This document shows positions 21,794 to 34,699 of a DNA stretch of 64,000 bases, one piece after another. The DNA comes from Cordia subcordata (Eukaryota; Streptophyta; Magnoliopsida; Boraginales; Cordiaceae), in the NCBI GenBank assembly GCA_028554755.1, contig JAPTOF010000024.1, forward strand, positions 3,472,001-3,536,000, read 5' to 3'. Numbering within the stretch: position 1 is the first letter of the stretch; each line of letters begins with the position of its first letter. The notes under the pieces are model-generated. The model made no database searches. It was given only the letters and a program-made list of their open reading frames with translations, and was not told the DNA's origin. The translations under genes were made by a program, and so were the position numbers.

Positions 21794-22137
21794 AAAAACT
21801 TGGCCAATTTTCTCACGTTGCTTCTGTTTCATCCCAGTTGCACTTTTCTTCGCTTGATTGCCTCTAAAAGCCTCTTTTATGCTTCTCCCACGTCCAAACA
21901 CCTCGAGCTTGACTCCAACATCAAATCACCAAGTCTTGAGCTTTGACCTAACTTCACCAAACACAAGAAATAAGCATGTATTAGTGTAACATTTTTCTTT
22001 AAACTCAACTATGTACATTTGCATATGCTTACGCCTATCTCTAGCATATGTGCTATACTAATGCATCTCTTAAAGCTCAAAACACCTCTTAAATATAGAT
22101 AAATGACGATACAAACACACAAAAACACAACAATTCA

Positions 22138-22147
22138 ACACCCTCAA
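22138..22147 (-). promoter_or_regulatory. 3' half of gypsy D polypurine tract and copia TSD
   Basis: On the minus strand TTGAGGGTG precedes the 3' LTR start. The other half of the tract (GGTCTGAG) is at 32968 onward. The copia-like element split it, leaving CTCAA (22143-22147) and CTCAG (32968-32972) as an imperfect TSD. Confidence 0.65.
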
Positions 22148-23687
22148 TAAAGGAAATCGTGGAGACTTTCCCCAGATTTTCACGTGCAAGATCAAGCTCT
22201 AGAATTAAAATTTTTTAGAGATTTAGAATTACCTCACAATTCTTGTGCTAAAAGCATTGCCTTGCAGAAGCATTGAGCTCCTCCTCTTTGTACACAACCA
22301 AGAACTAATGGGAGAAGGCTCATTTTTTGTTAGGGTTTTGGGAGAGAGTTCACTATCTCAGATTTTCATAAAAACATATGTACAAGAAATAATGAGAACC
22401 CTCCTTATATAGGGAGATATGGGCTTTCCATTAAGCGCATCCCTACAACCCAATAAGCCAAACTCTTTGGGCTTAGATTAATGGACTTCCTAAATCCATA
22501 ATAAAGCTAAAATTAAATCCATATTTAATTTATAAACAATAGCCCATGAATTGATTTTGATCCACATATCTAGTGTGAGCTAGACATAGTCAAAATCAAT
22601 TCCGTTACCTGTAATAAGTAATTGTAATATTTAATTCTCAATTAAATATCTATAATATTAATTACTTATAGTATTATTCAATTCATAATTAAATAATAAC
22701 ACATTTAATTCATAATTAAACGTGACCAAAATTATCACAGTAGGGTCAATCCTTCAACTAATTCCTAACCATATGCGTGACTCTGTAGGTTCAAACTTAA
22801 ACCGGTAATATAAGAACTATTCTTATATTAATCGATAATACCGTCTAGCAATGGTTCCCGACGTCCGGAGAAGCTGAATAGTTGCAAGGCAATATTCAAC
22901 GAACTTGGGCACTATGGTGGATTCTCTATGACCCTCGATATTCCGAAATAACCCTAAGGGCATGGTAAAACTGTCAAACCCCTATTTAGCTATTCCATGT
23001 TAAGTCCCAATCTCGTCATGACTTATCACAACGTAACAACATGACACATCATGCGAAAAGCTTTGGCCAAAGTCTTAATGAATTAGGACTAAGCAGAATA
23101 TCATTCTCCTAATACCCAGAGCGGTCAATCCCATCTTGACCTACGTATTGACTTCGCGGCACTTGCCTACACCCAGCAGCCTTTCGTCACCGAATTAGAA
23201 ATTCAGATAGTCCAGTACCAAAATGTGGGGAGTAATCCGTAAGTCTCTATGGTGGTCTCAGGTCTAAAGAAATATGACATCCATGTGCACCACAAGCAAT
23301 TCTTTGACAGTAGGGTACATACCATAGGATGCTTGTAATCGAGTCATATTCAGTGAGCATGTCTCCACTCCTCACTGTAGGTCACACCGGTGTCTCCATA
23401 CCCCTTGATCATGAGGGTAACCAACTCATGTGATGCACTATAACCTGTGCTCGATAGAATTGATGTCCTAGTGTCAATTCTATCATTTGGTTACAAACTA
23501 GGTTTAAGGACGACTGAGCCATCCCTCATTCACATAGCTCTACTTGGTCATCCTAAGGACTACGTCATGATCTAACAATTTAAGAAAAGATGTACGATAT
23601 GATGTAAGGCCGAAAATAAGACGATTCATGTACAAATCAGTACAAAATCTATAATAGACAACTGACTTTAGGACACCATTCCTAACA
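22148..23687 (-). repeat. 3' LTR of copia-like element
   Basis: 1540 bases, aligned along its whole length with 31413-32967. It ends on plus with GGACACCATTCCTAACA. Confidence 0.9.
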
Positions 23688-25858
23688 AATCTCCCACTTG
23701 GACTAGAGCCAGTCAAATCTGTATGTTATACCCATTTTCTCACAATCCCGAGGGCTTTAGCTAAGGGGTTGGCAAAACATTCTTTGCTATATGTTATTTA
23801 CAAAGGATCATTACCTTTAGCTTAAATAAGGCAGTAACATCTAATCGTATGCTTAGAACTTTTCTAGCAAACATATTCTCAAACTTTGTGACTATTTTCT
23901 TTGTTTGATAAGAATTTAAAATTAGTTCAACTGACTAGTTTCATGTCAAACTTCTCCATAAATGAGCCATTGGTACTCTTGTACTCCTAGTACTAAGGAA
24001 CAGTTCCACCTTCTGCCAATGCTTTTAGCTGGGATCAAGATGATACCTGTTGATTACTCTAGTCGAGAGTGTACCTTATTAGGCCATGCACATGACATAA
24101 TGTACTTAGTGAATCCTATTGTCTAAACTCTTAGGATTCCTCATACACTTTCTAAAGAAATTTGTCAAACAAATTTTCTTGAATAACGAATTTAAAAAAA
24201 AAAATTGTATAATTCAATAAGTAGAACTATTTCAACATAAAGTCAATACACACATACTAAGAAGTCCCATTAACCTCTCTAATCTACCCATATAGATTAT
24301 GATCCCAAATACATTGGATACCTTTTCAAAAAACTTTTATAGAGAACAAAGACAATAGATATAGTTTTTCCATTTTATAGTATCGAAATGTCATCCACAT
24401 TACTTACTATAAATAGCCACACGATCATTAGCCTATTAACAAATACAAGGCACATTCTTCTTCTTAACAAAGGCATACATCTTGATACTTTATCAAAATG
24501 TACTAACCCAAAATACTTGCACAAGACCACTCATGAGCCTAATACACATATGCTTTATAATCTCGCCAGTAGATGTGAACTATTCAACTGTGTCATACAT
24601 ATCCTCTTTTAGCTCACCTTGAAGGAAAGCGGTCTAAGCACCTATTGACTAGATTTCATGATACATACATGCATCTCATACATGAATGATGCAAATGAAT
24701 TCAAACATCATCATTAATGGAAATGTCTTGTCATAGTCAAACTACAACATTCACAAGGCTTCCTAACAACGAGTTGGGCATTTAGGTCTCAACCTATTAA
24801 AGCCATTTCATGAACCATTTTTCACACTATGGGTCTTACCCAGTATGTAGTCAAGTAATGTCCATACATTGTTGACATTTATGGTTTTGCAAAAGGATTG
24901 CCTTGAAGCAAGCAAGTTCTTAGAGTTATACCTCTATCCAAAATCTTTACAAGTGATTGAATTCATATTGTTCTCTAATAGTTCAATGGAATTTCTACCT
25001 TGGATAAGGATTTAACACTTTTCCATTAGACATGGTGCCTTACCAAATCACCTCAGTGATGCTTCTTTAATAGGCCCAAGATTTGGTTCTTAACCTTATC
25101 TTGTTTTGGATGTTCAACAATTAGTATTATATCCTTCTATTTGGAACTTTATAAAGCTCATTATCAAGAGAATCTTGTTTAAGAAATTCTTTCTTGAAAA
25201 GATTCCTTTGAGGTTAATGAATACTTATTATTCACTACCTCTATAGAAGTTGAATTTACTAAACTTTCTAGGAAATCTTTCAAACACCTACAAACTTCAA
25301 TTCCAGCTTGTCAATGAAAAGATAATTGATGTGTGCTGTTTCTTCAACCCTTTAGTAAAAGTGTACAACTTATTATCATGCCATATCTAATATGGTATCT
25401 TATCCATTGACTTGCTAGATGTTGTAGCTTAATATCTAAGCATTTGTCTCAAATATATATCCAAAGGATATGGTCAAAACCATAATTTACATAATGGATC
25501 CAACTATGTCCAACATTGCTTGATTTCTCCTTTCTAACAAACCATTCAATTAAGGTAAATTAGTAAAAGTCCTTTATATAAGATTCTTATTCTCTTCTAG
25601 GCAAATGAGAGACTTACTTGAAGGATATTTATTTCCATGACCGGATCATAAGATCATATCATCCTGGCCGACATACGTTATGCTAGAAAGATGAGCTTAT
25701 TTTAGTTTACAATGCGTGATAATAACATTATTCATAATAATATTAGCATCATGTTTATCATTACTAGTCAACAGTTCCACTATAACAAGTTATAAGGGCT
25801 GTTTGTATCTTATACAATGCTAGTAGGATCAACTGAATTTGCAAGGTGTTATCATATT
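23688..25858 (-). other. Interior of copia-like element, left part
   Basis: No coding domain recognised on either strand. PPT AAGTGGGAGATT (minus) is at the left edge. Confidence 0.5.
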
Positions 25859-27173
25859 TGTTAGCTAAATATTCATTATTGATTTTGATGATGAAAATAT
25901 ATATATATGCATTATTTGACTAAATAGCTTCTTGTGAAAATGAGATGACATTAATATGAAGCTTTGAAAGATATGAAGATGTGCAAAAAGCCTTATTTGA
26001 AGGGAGAAAAGATGAGAAGGCATAAGGAGGAGAAGAGAAACCATAAGGGGTACCGGATTTGTTTTTCTTCTTGCTCTTTTTGTGAAATGCCTATATATTG
26101 TGTGGACTTGACTCAAAATTTTTTCTTTGTCATAGCAAAAATTTTCAAGTCTTGCACATTTGAAAATAACATATGAACAAATGTATTTGAATGCACACAT
26201 TAAGATAAAATGAGTTTTTGGGGTGTTTCAATTCACAACATGTGTTTACATATTTGTTCAAAATGTCTTAGAGTTGTGAAAATACACTTAAATTGTTTTT
26301 CTACAAAATCTAGCTTTAGTTCACATTCTGGAGTGGCCGGACCCCCCAGCCGGTCGACCGGCTGACCTGGGTGGTCGTACGGCCTAAACAGAAAAGTGAA
26401 GGGAAAAGCCGGACCCCCTAGCCGGTCGACCGGCTTAGGCGTCCGGCCTAGTCAGAGAAGGAGAAGGGTAAGCCGGACGACCCAGCGGGTCGACCGGTTG
26501 AACGGGATCTGCAATAAATGCACTAGCCGTTTATTACCGTTCTGGCCAAAAAACTTAACCCTTCTTCACCTACCATATCCCTAACCCCCAAATCTCTTTA
26601 AATACTCATTCAATACACTTTCTAATCATAAAATTGAAGTGTGCTAAAGTGTTTATCATCATTCAATCCATCTTTGAGCCATTCTTGCAATATATTTGAG
26701 CTTTCAAGAGCTTATTCTTTTTCTTCTTGAAGAAAATCTCATATTCAATCTTTTCTCATTCTTAAGTACATACACACTTTGAGAGCCTTAATCTTTGTGA
26801 GATATATTCATTTAAGCTTGTAAAGTGTGAGGAAATCCTATGGAGTAAATCTCTTGGGTTCTTTGAAGTAAGACTTCAAAGAGGTTGTAAAGAACTTGGT
26901 TTGTGCTTCACCAAGTTTTAAAGAAGCATCTTAGTGGAGATCTTTGAAGTCCTAAGGGGAGATTCCTTGGGCGGTGGACGTAGGCTTGGCCGAACCACCT
27001 TAAAATCGTTTGTTTCTCTTCTCCTTACATTTCTATTTTTATTCTTCTTACCTTGTTTATCTTGTGTTTGATATATTGTTTGTTAGAAGTTGTAAATTTT
27101 CTGTAAATTTCAAAAATAAAAATTAATATTAATATCTTAATTCACCCCCCCTCTTAAGATATTTGCACCTACA
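25859..27173 (+). mobile_element. Solo LTR family E (plus), nested in copia-like element
   Basis: It starts TGTTAGCTAAATATTC and ends ...ATATTTGCACCTACA, 1315 bases. It is flanked by ATATT (25854-25858) and ATATA (27174-27178), a TSD with one mismatch. It is the same family as the minus copy at 16294-17663. The end resembles copia LTRs. No internal sequence remains, so recombination between LTRs is inferred. Confidence 0.75.
26334..26605 (+). promoter_or_regulatory. GTCGACCGG cluster and TATA-like box in solo LTR E (plus)
   Basis: AGCCGGTCGACCGGCT occurs at about 26348 and again near 26420, with CCGGACGACCC and GGGTCGACCGGTT near 26475-26500. A TATA-like CTTTAAATAC follows at about 26596. 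The GAGTGGCCGG lead-in (from about 26331) is shared with family A (GGAGTGGCGG near 41176). Confidence 0.55.
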
Positions 27174-29039
27174 ATATATGCACTTCATGCAACAACCACT
27201 TGCCATTTTTAGTCTCTCGAGATATAATAACACTAGACTTTAAAAACTCTTCTTCTTCTAGTGTTTGGACATTTAAAGAGATACTGCGTGTAAACCAATT
27301 GTTACTACTGGTGGGATTCTAAACCTCATTTAGTAATTAATGGATGAATCACCTCCTATTGAAATATTGTTTTCTCTTGAATCTAGTTATCTTGCTAGAA
27401 GATCCCTAGCAGCTCAAAGGGTCCATTATAGTCAACAATTGACTTGCCATGTCTTGAACCAATTCAAGAAAGGAAGCGATTATTGAGGGGTGAGAATAAT
27501 ATACCTAATTATCTTCTTGAAGGAAGTAATCAAATGATATTTGCTTCTCTACCTTTTTCTATCTTGTATAGTACGTAGACAATCTATCCTTCAAGTAAGT
27601 GTCAAAGACAGTATATTAGATCTTTGTGTCCCTCTATGTCATCAAATGTATAGAAAGACTCATCTAACCTTTGAATATAGATCCATAAGTTAGCATACGC
27701 ACTATCCGCCACGAAGACAAACTTTCAATGCAGACCGTTGCATCTCATCAGCTAATTGATGATCATCCCGACACTTTATAGCTAATTGGTCTTACTTATG
27801 CCAAGTTTGTATAGAACATACAGAATGCATTTATGATCGTGACTAACTATATCACTATCAAATAGTAATATATCTATAACATATTGAGATTTATGAAAGC
27901 AAATAACAAACACAACTAATGTAGACAAGCCATTATATATGAATTATCATTCCTAGAGACATGGGCCAATGTCTAAAGAATTCTCCCACTATTTTATTTA
28001 GACTAATAGCCTCTACCTTCAATCCGAGGAGATTTCCAAATCCAAATCCCTTAGTGGGTACTGAGATCCAAAATAGTTGAACATAAGCTCGACTAAGGTC
28101 AGCCCAGCTATGAACACTACTTGGTAGGTTCATAACCAATTGCTTCTCCAAACAACTCTCAGTAGTCAATTATGCCCCAAGCATCTCTTTAGCAAGACTG
28201 AGGTCCTCCACTGAAAAGCTTAGCTAGGTCAAACCATTAACATGAAATCCCAAGGTCTTCCTCTAAGCCTAATGAACAAGCCCGACTGAGGTCGGCCCAC
28301 CTATTCATTAGTCTGAAAGGATTCCAAGGGCTTCATATAGTGAATAATAATCCCAATATTTTAATAAAAACCAGGCCTAAGGGCCTCCAGCATTTATTAG
28401 AACATAGGGCCCATTATTATCTACTTTAATGGGAGGCAATTATTTGAGCACGTCCATGTTCAAACCACTTAATGGGCCTAATAATTTGAAGGATTTTATA
28501 TAGATGATAAGCGCATTGGTTATAATAGCCAAATTCCTTTAATTAATCCAATTAATTTACCATAATTGGCATACAAAACAATATATGACTATATATATAA
28601 GCACATGTGGGTGGTTACGAGCTTTTCCTAGTGTAGCCCACTAGAGCCACTATGGGCCACTCTATCTGCAATTAAGGATATTATCAGTTATTGTTGAGAA
28701 ACATGGAATAGGCCGGGTCTTCTAGTCCTTAGTCTTCTTCATCTTGTCTTGATCGCACTTCAACTACTAATTACATTAACTAGAAGTAGAACTCCTTTTC
28801 AAGGAGGGGATACATCACTTGGGAGATGGGATTACAACTAGAATTCAAGAGAAGGCTAAGCTCGCTGGCCCAATTTTAATTCCAAAAACAATTACAATAA
28901 TTGATAAATAAACAAGTAATAAGATGCATGAAATGCAAGCCCATAACCACACCAATATATGACATACATCATAAAAGACATGAATAAAGTAGCTTCATGA
29001 TTTTATCACACAATCATTAGGTGGATTTAATTGTATTAA

Positions 29040-29520
29040 ATCAACCTCTCTAATTAATTAAAACTCCGTTTAAATTAATTGGGGTCAAAATCTCCATTTT
29101 GATAAGTTAGGGAATTTCCAATTAATTAAATACTCATTTTAAATTACTTGGAGTCAAAACCTAATTTTGACTAGCCATTGAATGTTGTTCAATTAATTAA
29201 AAACTTTTTTTCTAATTAATTAGGGTCAAAATCACTATTTTGACCAATTATGGGACTAATCTATTTAATTAAAATTCTTTTTAAATTAATTGAGGTCAAA
29301 ATCATAATTTTAACTTATTAATGAGCCTCTGCCAATTAATTAAAACTTCTTTTAAATTAATTGGGGTCAAAATCTAATTTTGACTTGCTTTAAGACATAA
29401 TTCAATTAATTAAAAACTCCTTTCTAATTAATTGTAGTCAAAATCAGTATTCTAACAAATTAAGGTCTTTGTCCAATTATTTAAAAAAAAAATTTTAAAC
29501 TAATTGGATTAAAAAAAATA
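29040..29520. repeat. Tandem array, unit about 70-75 bp
   Basis: About six degenerate units have the pattern CCAATTAATTAAAACT, TTTTAAATTAATTGGGGTC and AAAATC..TTTTGAC. The half-unit CCAATTAATT / AATTAATTGG is itself an inverted repeat, so each unit could form a hairpin. Confidence 0.75.
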
Positions 29521-30974
29521 ACAAATTATAGGCTTCAACATAAATATCTTATATTTATCTACCAAAATTAATATTATCAAATAAAACAACTCATAGGGTT
29601 TTTGAATTAAATTTGGACCCAATTTAATTTTAATTGGTCATGACCAATTGAGTGAAATTCTAAAGTCCAATCTATTTGTAAAAGTTCATTTAATAAATAG
29701 ATACAACACTTGTACATTTATACAAGTCTAGTCCACATCCAAATAAAAAAAAAATTACTTAGGACAAAATGAGTTTAAAACTCATTATAAAATCTATAAA
29801 CAAAAGCAAAGCCCAAAGCCAATAAAGATTTAGCCCAACATTGAACATATATATATATATATTCCAAGATTTAAGCAACTTAAATCCGTCCTTTATAACA
29901 AAAGCAACTCAAGACAAGAATAAGAGAGAACTAAGAAGTAAACCATTACTGGATCTGGATCCAAACTATTTGGAACTAATTCTTATTCAGGTTGTTTGGG
30001 TCAAACCCAATCCATTAAATTTATTAAGTTAATCAAATCAACTTAATATAATAGTCTTTCAATATAGTGCCCAAAAAAGAATATGCTCAATAAACCCAAA
30101 AACTAAGTTTAGCCCAACCACAATTTAAATAAGACACATCTTATCCAACATGCCCAAATCTTCAATGATAAGTATGAAATGGGTCAAACCCATGACAAAA
30201 AGAAATCAGGTCGGGTCTTACCCAATCCAAAAGAAAACCCTAATGTCTTTCTCCTACTCGGCGCCGGCACACACCACTGAGACACTAACGACGGCCAAAA
30301 TAGTTGACCACCGGAGTCTACACATCATAGTAGTTGTCTAATCTAACACCCTCATCAAAAGACCACTGCTGCAAACCATCTTTGCGGCAGGATATGCAAC
30401 GACCATCGACGCAAGACCAACTCTCTTTGACAACCACTCGACATTGCAGCTCATTACACTGGAAATTGTGGTTCAATATAAGTTAATGCTAAGCACCAAG
30501 CCATCACCATGACCAAGGCCTCAACACCATCTACCTTATCATTGCCATCAACATGGCAACCTTGTTTGAGCACCTCTATAGCGCCGACATTCAACAATTC
30601 ACAAAATAATAAGATGTCTCGCAACACCTAAGCCAATACGCAACGCCATCTGCACCAACTCATAAAGCCATGGCGTTTGGCCATAATCCACCTTCTTTGA
30701 CGACGTGGTGCCTCATCAATGAACCTGCCTTGTCCAGCAGGTCTTTTAGTGCCATTCTTTCCCGCTAAAGCTCCATCGTCAACGGCCGTGGGGGACTGCC
30801 TTGTCTCGCTCATAATTCTGATACTTGCCAAACCACAACCATTATAGCTCGGAGAGTACGGTAGGTTCAAGTTAACGTGTAACCTAAGAAGACAACTATT
30901 ATTTATTTATTTATTTATTTTTACTTAATATCGAAACAAACCTATTATAAAATATCTGTTTCAGATAGCTTTCA

Positions 30975-31075
30975 TGAATCAGAAGATGTCTTAGTGGTCA
31001 AGATCCTTGCTAGATTTGCCAAAGTTGCAAAAGTTGCAAGTTCAAATCTTTGTGGACTCCTTTTTTTTTTCCTTC
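30975..31075 (+). mobile_element. Possible tRNA-derived SINE remnant
   Basis: TTAGTGGTCAAGATCCTTGC resembles an A-box region and AAGTTCAAATCT a B box, followed by a T-run of 10 or more. No clear TSD was found, so the call is tentative. Confidence 0.4.
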
Positions 31076-31398
31076 AATAGAGTAACTATGTATGGCAGAC
31101 CCCATTAATGGCGTAATAACTATGTCTCGTATGTCATAAACACGAAAATTAATTTTGACACAGTAACTCCTTTCTTGGGCATATCAATTGCAATCTAATT
31201 ACACACTAGAATAGGGCAAATCAGTTGCAACCATCTTGCAACTTAGGGCACAACAAATAGTAATCTTATTACAATTAAAACCACACACTAATTCACAATT
31301 AAAGTGCACAAGATAAAAATAATGTATATGGACATATCACATACACATACATATATAAACGAGCGACAAAATCATAAAATTACGTGAAAAAGAGCTTT

Positions 31399-31411
31399 GG
31401 CTCTGATACCA
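31399..31411 (-). promoter_or_regulatory. tRNA-Met primer-binding site of copia-like element
   Basis: The minus strand reads TGGTATCAGAGCC, one base after the LTR end. It matches the 3' end complement of plant initiator tRNA-Met. Confidence 0.9.
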
Positions 31412-31412
31412 C

Positions 31413-32967
31413 TAAAGGAAATCGTGGAGACTTTCCTTGGATTTCCACGTACAAGATCAAGTTCTAGAATTTAAAATTTTAGAGATTAAAAGCATTGTCT
31501 TGCGGAAGCATTGAGCTCCTCCTCTATATACGCGATCAAGGACTAGTGGGAGGAGGCGAACTTTTGGTTAATACGCGATCAAGAACTAATGGGAGGAGGC
31601 GAACTTTTGGTTAGGGTTTGGGAGAGAGTTCTCTATCTCAGATTTTCACAAAAACATACGTACAAGAAATAATAAGAACCATCCTTATATAGGGAGATAT
31701 GGGATTTTGATTAAGCCCATCCCTACAACCCAATAAGCCAAACTCTTTGGGCTTAGATTAATGGACTTCCTAAATCCATAATAAAGCTGAAATTAAATCC
31801 ATATTTAATTTATAAACAATAGCCCATGAATTGATTTTGATCCACATATCCAGTGCTAGCTAGACATCGTCAAAATCAATTCCGTTACCTATAATAAGTA
31901 ATTATAATATTTAATTCTCAATTAAATATGTATAATATTAATTACTTATAGTATTATTCAATTCATAATTAAATAATAACACATTTAATTCATAATTAAA
32001 CGTGACCAAAATTGTCATAGTAGGGTCAATCCTCCAACTAGTTCCCGACCATATGCGTGACTCTGTAGGTTCAAATTTAAACCGGTAATATAAGAACTAT
32101 TCTTATATTAATAGATGATACCGTCTAGCAATGGTCCCCGACGTCCAGAGAAGCTGAATAGTTACAAGGCAATATTCAACGAACTTGGGTACTATGGTGG
32201 ATTCCCTATGACCCTCGATATTCCGAAATAACCCTAAGGGCATGGTAAAACTGTCAAACCCCTATTTAGATATTCCATGTTAAGTCCCAATCTCGTCATA
32301 ACTTATCATGACGTAACCACATGACACATAATGAGGAAAGCTTTGGCCAAAGTCTTAATAAATTAGGACAAAGCAGAATATCATTCTCCTAATACCCAGA
32401 GATGTCAATCCCATCTTGACCTACGTATTGACTTCGCGGCACTTGCCTACACCTAGTAGCCTTTGGTCACCGAATTAGAAATCCAAATAGTCCAGTACCA
32501 AAACATGGGGAGTAATCCATAAGTCTCTATGGCGGTCTCAGGTCTAAGGGAATACGACCTCCATGTGCACCACAAGCAATTCTTTGACAGTAAGGTACAT
32601 ACCATAGGATGCTTGTAATAGAGTCATGTTCAGCGAGCATATCTCCACACCTCACAGTGGGTTACACCGGTGTCTCCACACCCTTTGGTCATGAGGATAA
32701 CCAACTCATGTGACGCACTGTAACCTATGCTCGATAGAATTGATGTCCTAGTATCAATTCTATCATTTGGTTATGAACTAGGTTTAAGGACGACTGAGCT
32801 ATCCCTCATTCACATAGCCCTACTAGGTCATCCTAAGGACTACGCCATGATCTAACAATTGAGGAGAAGATATACGATATGACGTAAGGCCGAAAGTACG
32901 ATGATTAATGTACAAATCAATACAAAATCTACAATAGACGACTGACTTTAGGACACCATTCCTAACA
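31413..32967 (-). repeat. 5' LTR of copia-like element
   Basis: 1555 bases. Relative to the other LTR it carries a local tandem duplication at about 31528-31612 (ACGCGATCAAG.. to ..GGCGAACTTTTGGTTA twice). Confidence 0.9.
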
Positions 32968-34690
32968 CTCAGACCTTCGCCTTGCTTGTTCCTAAGGAAG
33001 CCCAATCTCAAGTTTGTTTCTAGGTCGATGTAAAGGGTTATCTAAAGGATTAACTCATTATCAAGGTTAGCCTAAGAAGCATGAAGGGGGCATTCCTACT
33101 GTGGAGAGATCCCCAAGCCTCTTTGAATCCTTCCTCTACTCATAAAGGGCTTTGAACCTCGTGGGAAGTTCCTAAGTAGCCAAAACGGTACAAGCCTAGG
33201 ATTTTAACTGATGCACGCGGGATGTTGATATTTTGTGCCCCCCAACTAACATGGCCTTCCCAACATGCACAAAGCCTTAAAGACAAGAAGGGAGAGAATA
33301 AACATACACGATGGCTTATAAAAGCCTTATTCATATATATACAAAGAGGATAGTTTGTGCTAAGTTGTCATTGTGTCACTTATGCACTTATTCACAAAAC
33401 TTTTTTGTGCTTTTGACTTTTTCAACTTCTTTTCTCATCTTTTTGCAATGTTTTTGCCATTTTCAATTTTTTTTGAATTTTTCATACTTTCTATTGCATT
33501 ACAACAAGAAAGGAAAGAGAAAGGCTAAGGCACATAAAAAAGAACTAATCAAGGAAAAGGCACTGATATCAACAACTCTTTTTCTTTACTTTTTCCTACC
33601 AAATTATAGAGTGGCTATAAGGGGCATTCTTAAAGGTCCTCACTTCCCACAACTTTCAAGGGCATCCCCTCCAACACCTAGTTTTCTATTTACTCCATTC
33701 ACTTCCCTATAATGCTTCTCATATTCAAAAATCAATTGAGTTAATCACACTAGCCAACACAATAATCAACCAAGAAATAAACAATTTTATATGCATCAAA
33801 TTGAAAAATTTTCACCATTTTAAACGACATAATGCAACCTACCCTTCTAAAGCATAAAACAATAAGACCAAATCCCCACTCCTTAAAACCTAAAGTGTTC
33901 TTGTCCTCAAGCAAAATAAAATAAAATCATACGACAAGCAAATGATCCACACAAAGCAAGTAAGAGTGGTGGAGATGGGGTAGAAATATAGGGAACAAGT
34001 GGAGAAAGGATAGATATAACCTTGCATTGTCTTGAAAGCTCTCCATGCCAATGACCAATCACCAAACTACTAACCCTGTGACTTACAATCCATAAACACT
34101 TGCAAAGAAAATAAGGTTAGTAGTATTGCCAATGTAAGCTTACATTCGCATATGCAATAATAAGCAATGGTGTATCCCATGGGACAAGTGATTGGGATTC
34201 AGCACTTTGGTGTGGGTGAAAGAAAAAAGAAAGAACACAAAGAAAGGAAAATTTAACCACTACACCTTTAACTAGGCGATCATCTTCTCTATATCCATCT
34301 TCATAGATAGGGTCTTAAAGCATCAAAACCTCTACACAAGCCATGCACAGATCATATGCATCATTCAGGCACTGCCTGTTCACTGTCATCTTTTGGCCAT
34401 CCTTTAAATCCTTAATCTTAACTACTCCAAAAGGGTAAGCTACCAGTACCTCGTATAAACCATCCTATCATGATATGAGCTTACCTGGAAAGAGCTTCAA
34501 ATATGAGTTAAACAACCAAACTTTATCAAAGAGAGAGAGAATGATTTCTTAAGAATGTCTTTATCATAAATCCTCTTCATCCTACCTTATAAAGCTTGGC
34601 ATTCTCGTACATCTCAAACCTAAGCTCTTCCAATTCTATTAGGTCAAGTTTCCTTTCTTCACCCACTTTAGCTTAATCAAAGTTTAGGGC
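32968..34690 (-). other. 3' non-coding region of gypsy element D
   Basis: It is the counterpart of 2011-3568 in element B. Minus-strand GCTTGAGGACAA lies at 33901-33912, and a second, degenerate GCTTCCTTAGGAACAAGC at about 32984-33001 abuts the split PPT. No ORF with a recognisable domain was found. The 133-codon plus frame at 33311-33712 is antisense T-rich sequence. Confidence 0.6.
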
Positions 34691-34699
34691 CTTGATTGC

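Larger units (their letters stand above)
20186..22137 (-). repeat. 3' LTR of gypsy element D
   Basis: On plus it begins TGATGTGCCTTGAAGG, matching TGATGTGTCTTGAAGG at 42300. On minus it starts TGAATTGTTGTG at 22137. It includes a TA/TATG microsatellite at about 21227-21307 that the other LTR lacks, and it lacks the MITE present in the other LTR. Confidence 0.85.
27179..31398 (-). other. Interior of copia-like element, right part
   Basis: No gag or pol motif seen. It contains a tandem array (29040-29520), a GC-richer stretch at 30240-30880 near the 5' LTR side, a TTTA microsatellite (about 30899-30921) and a SINE-like sequence (30975-31075). Confidence 0.5.
22148..32967 (-). mobile_element. 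Copia-like LTR element, apparently non-coding
   Basis: Two closely similar LTRs (22148-23687 and 31413-32967) lie in direct orientation. On minus the LTR starts TGTTAGGAATGGTGTCC and ends ...GATTTCCTTTA. A one-base spacer and the initiator-tRNA-Met PBS TGGTATCAGAGCC (31399-31411) follow the right LTR. A purine tract AAGTGGGAGATT precedes the left one. So the element reads right to left. The 7.7-kb interior has stops in all frames and I recognise no gag or pol motif. It is either a LARD-like non-autonomous element or badly decayed. The TSD is CTCAA/CTCAG. The copia assignment rests on the PBS and LTR style only. Confidence 0.75.

Noticed and set aside
25865..26200. 111-codon minus frame in the copia-like element
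   Set aside because: It lies in the 5' part of solo LTR E and has no domain.
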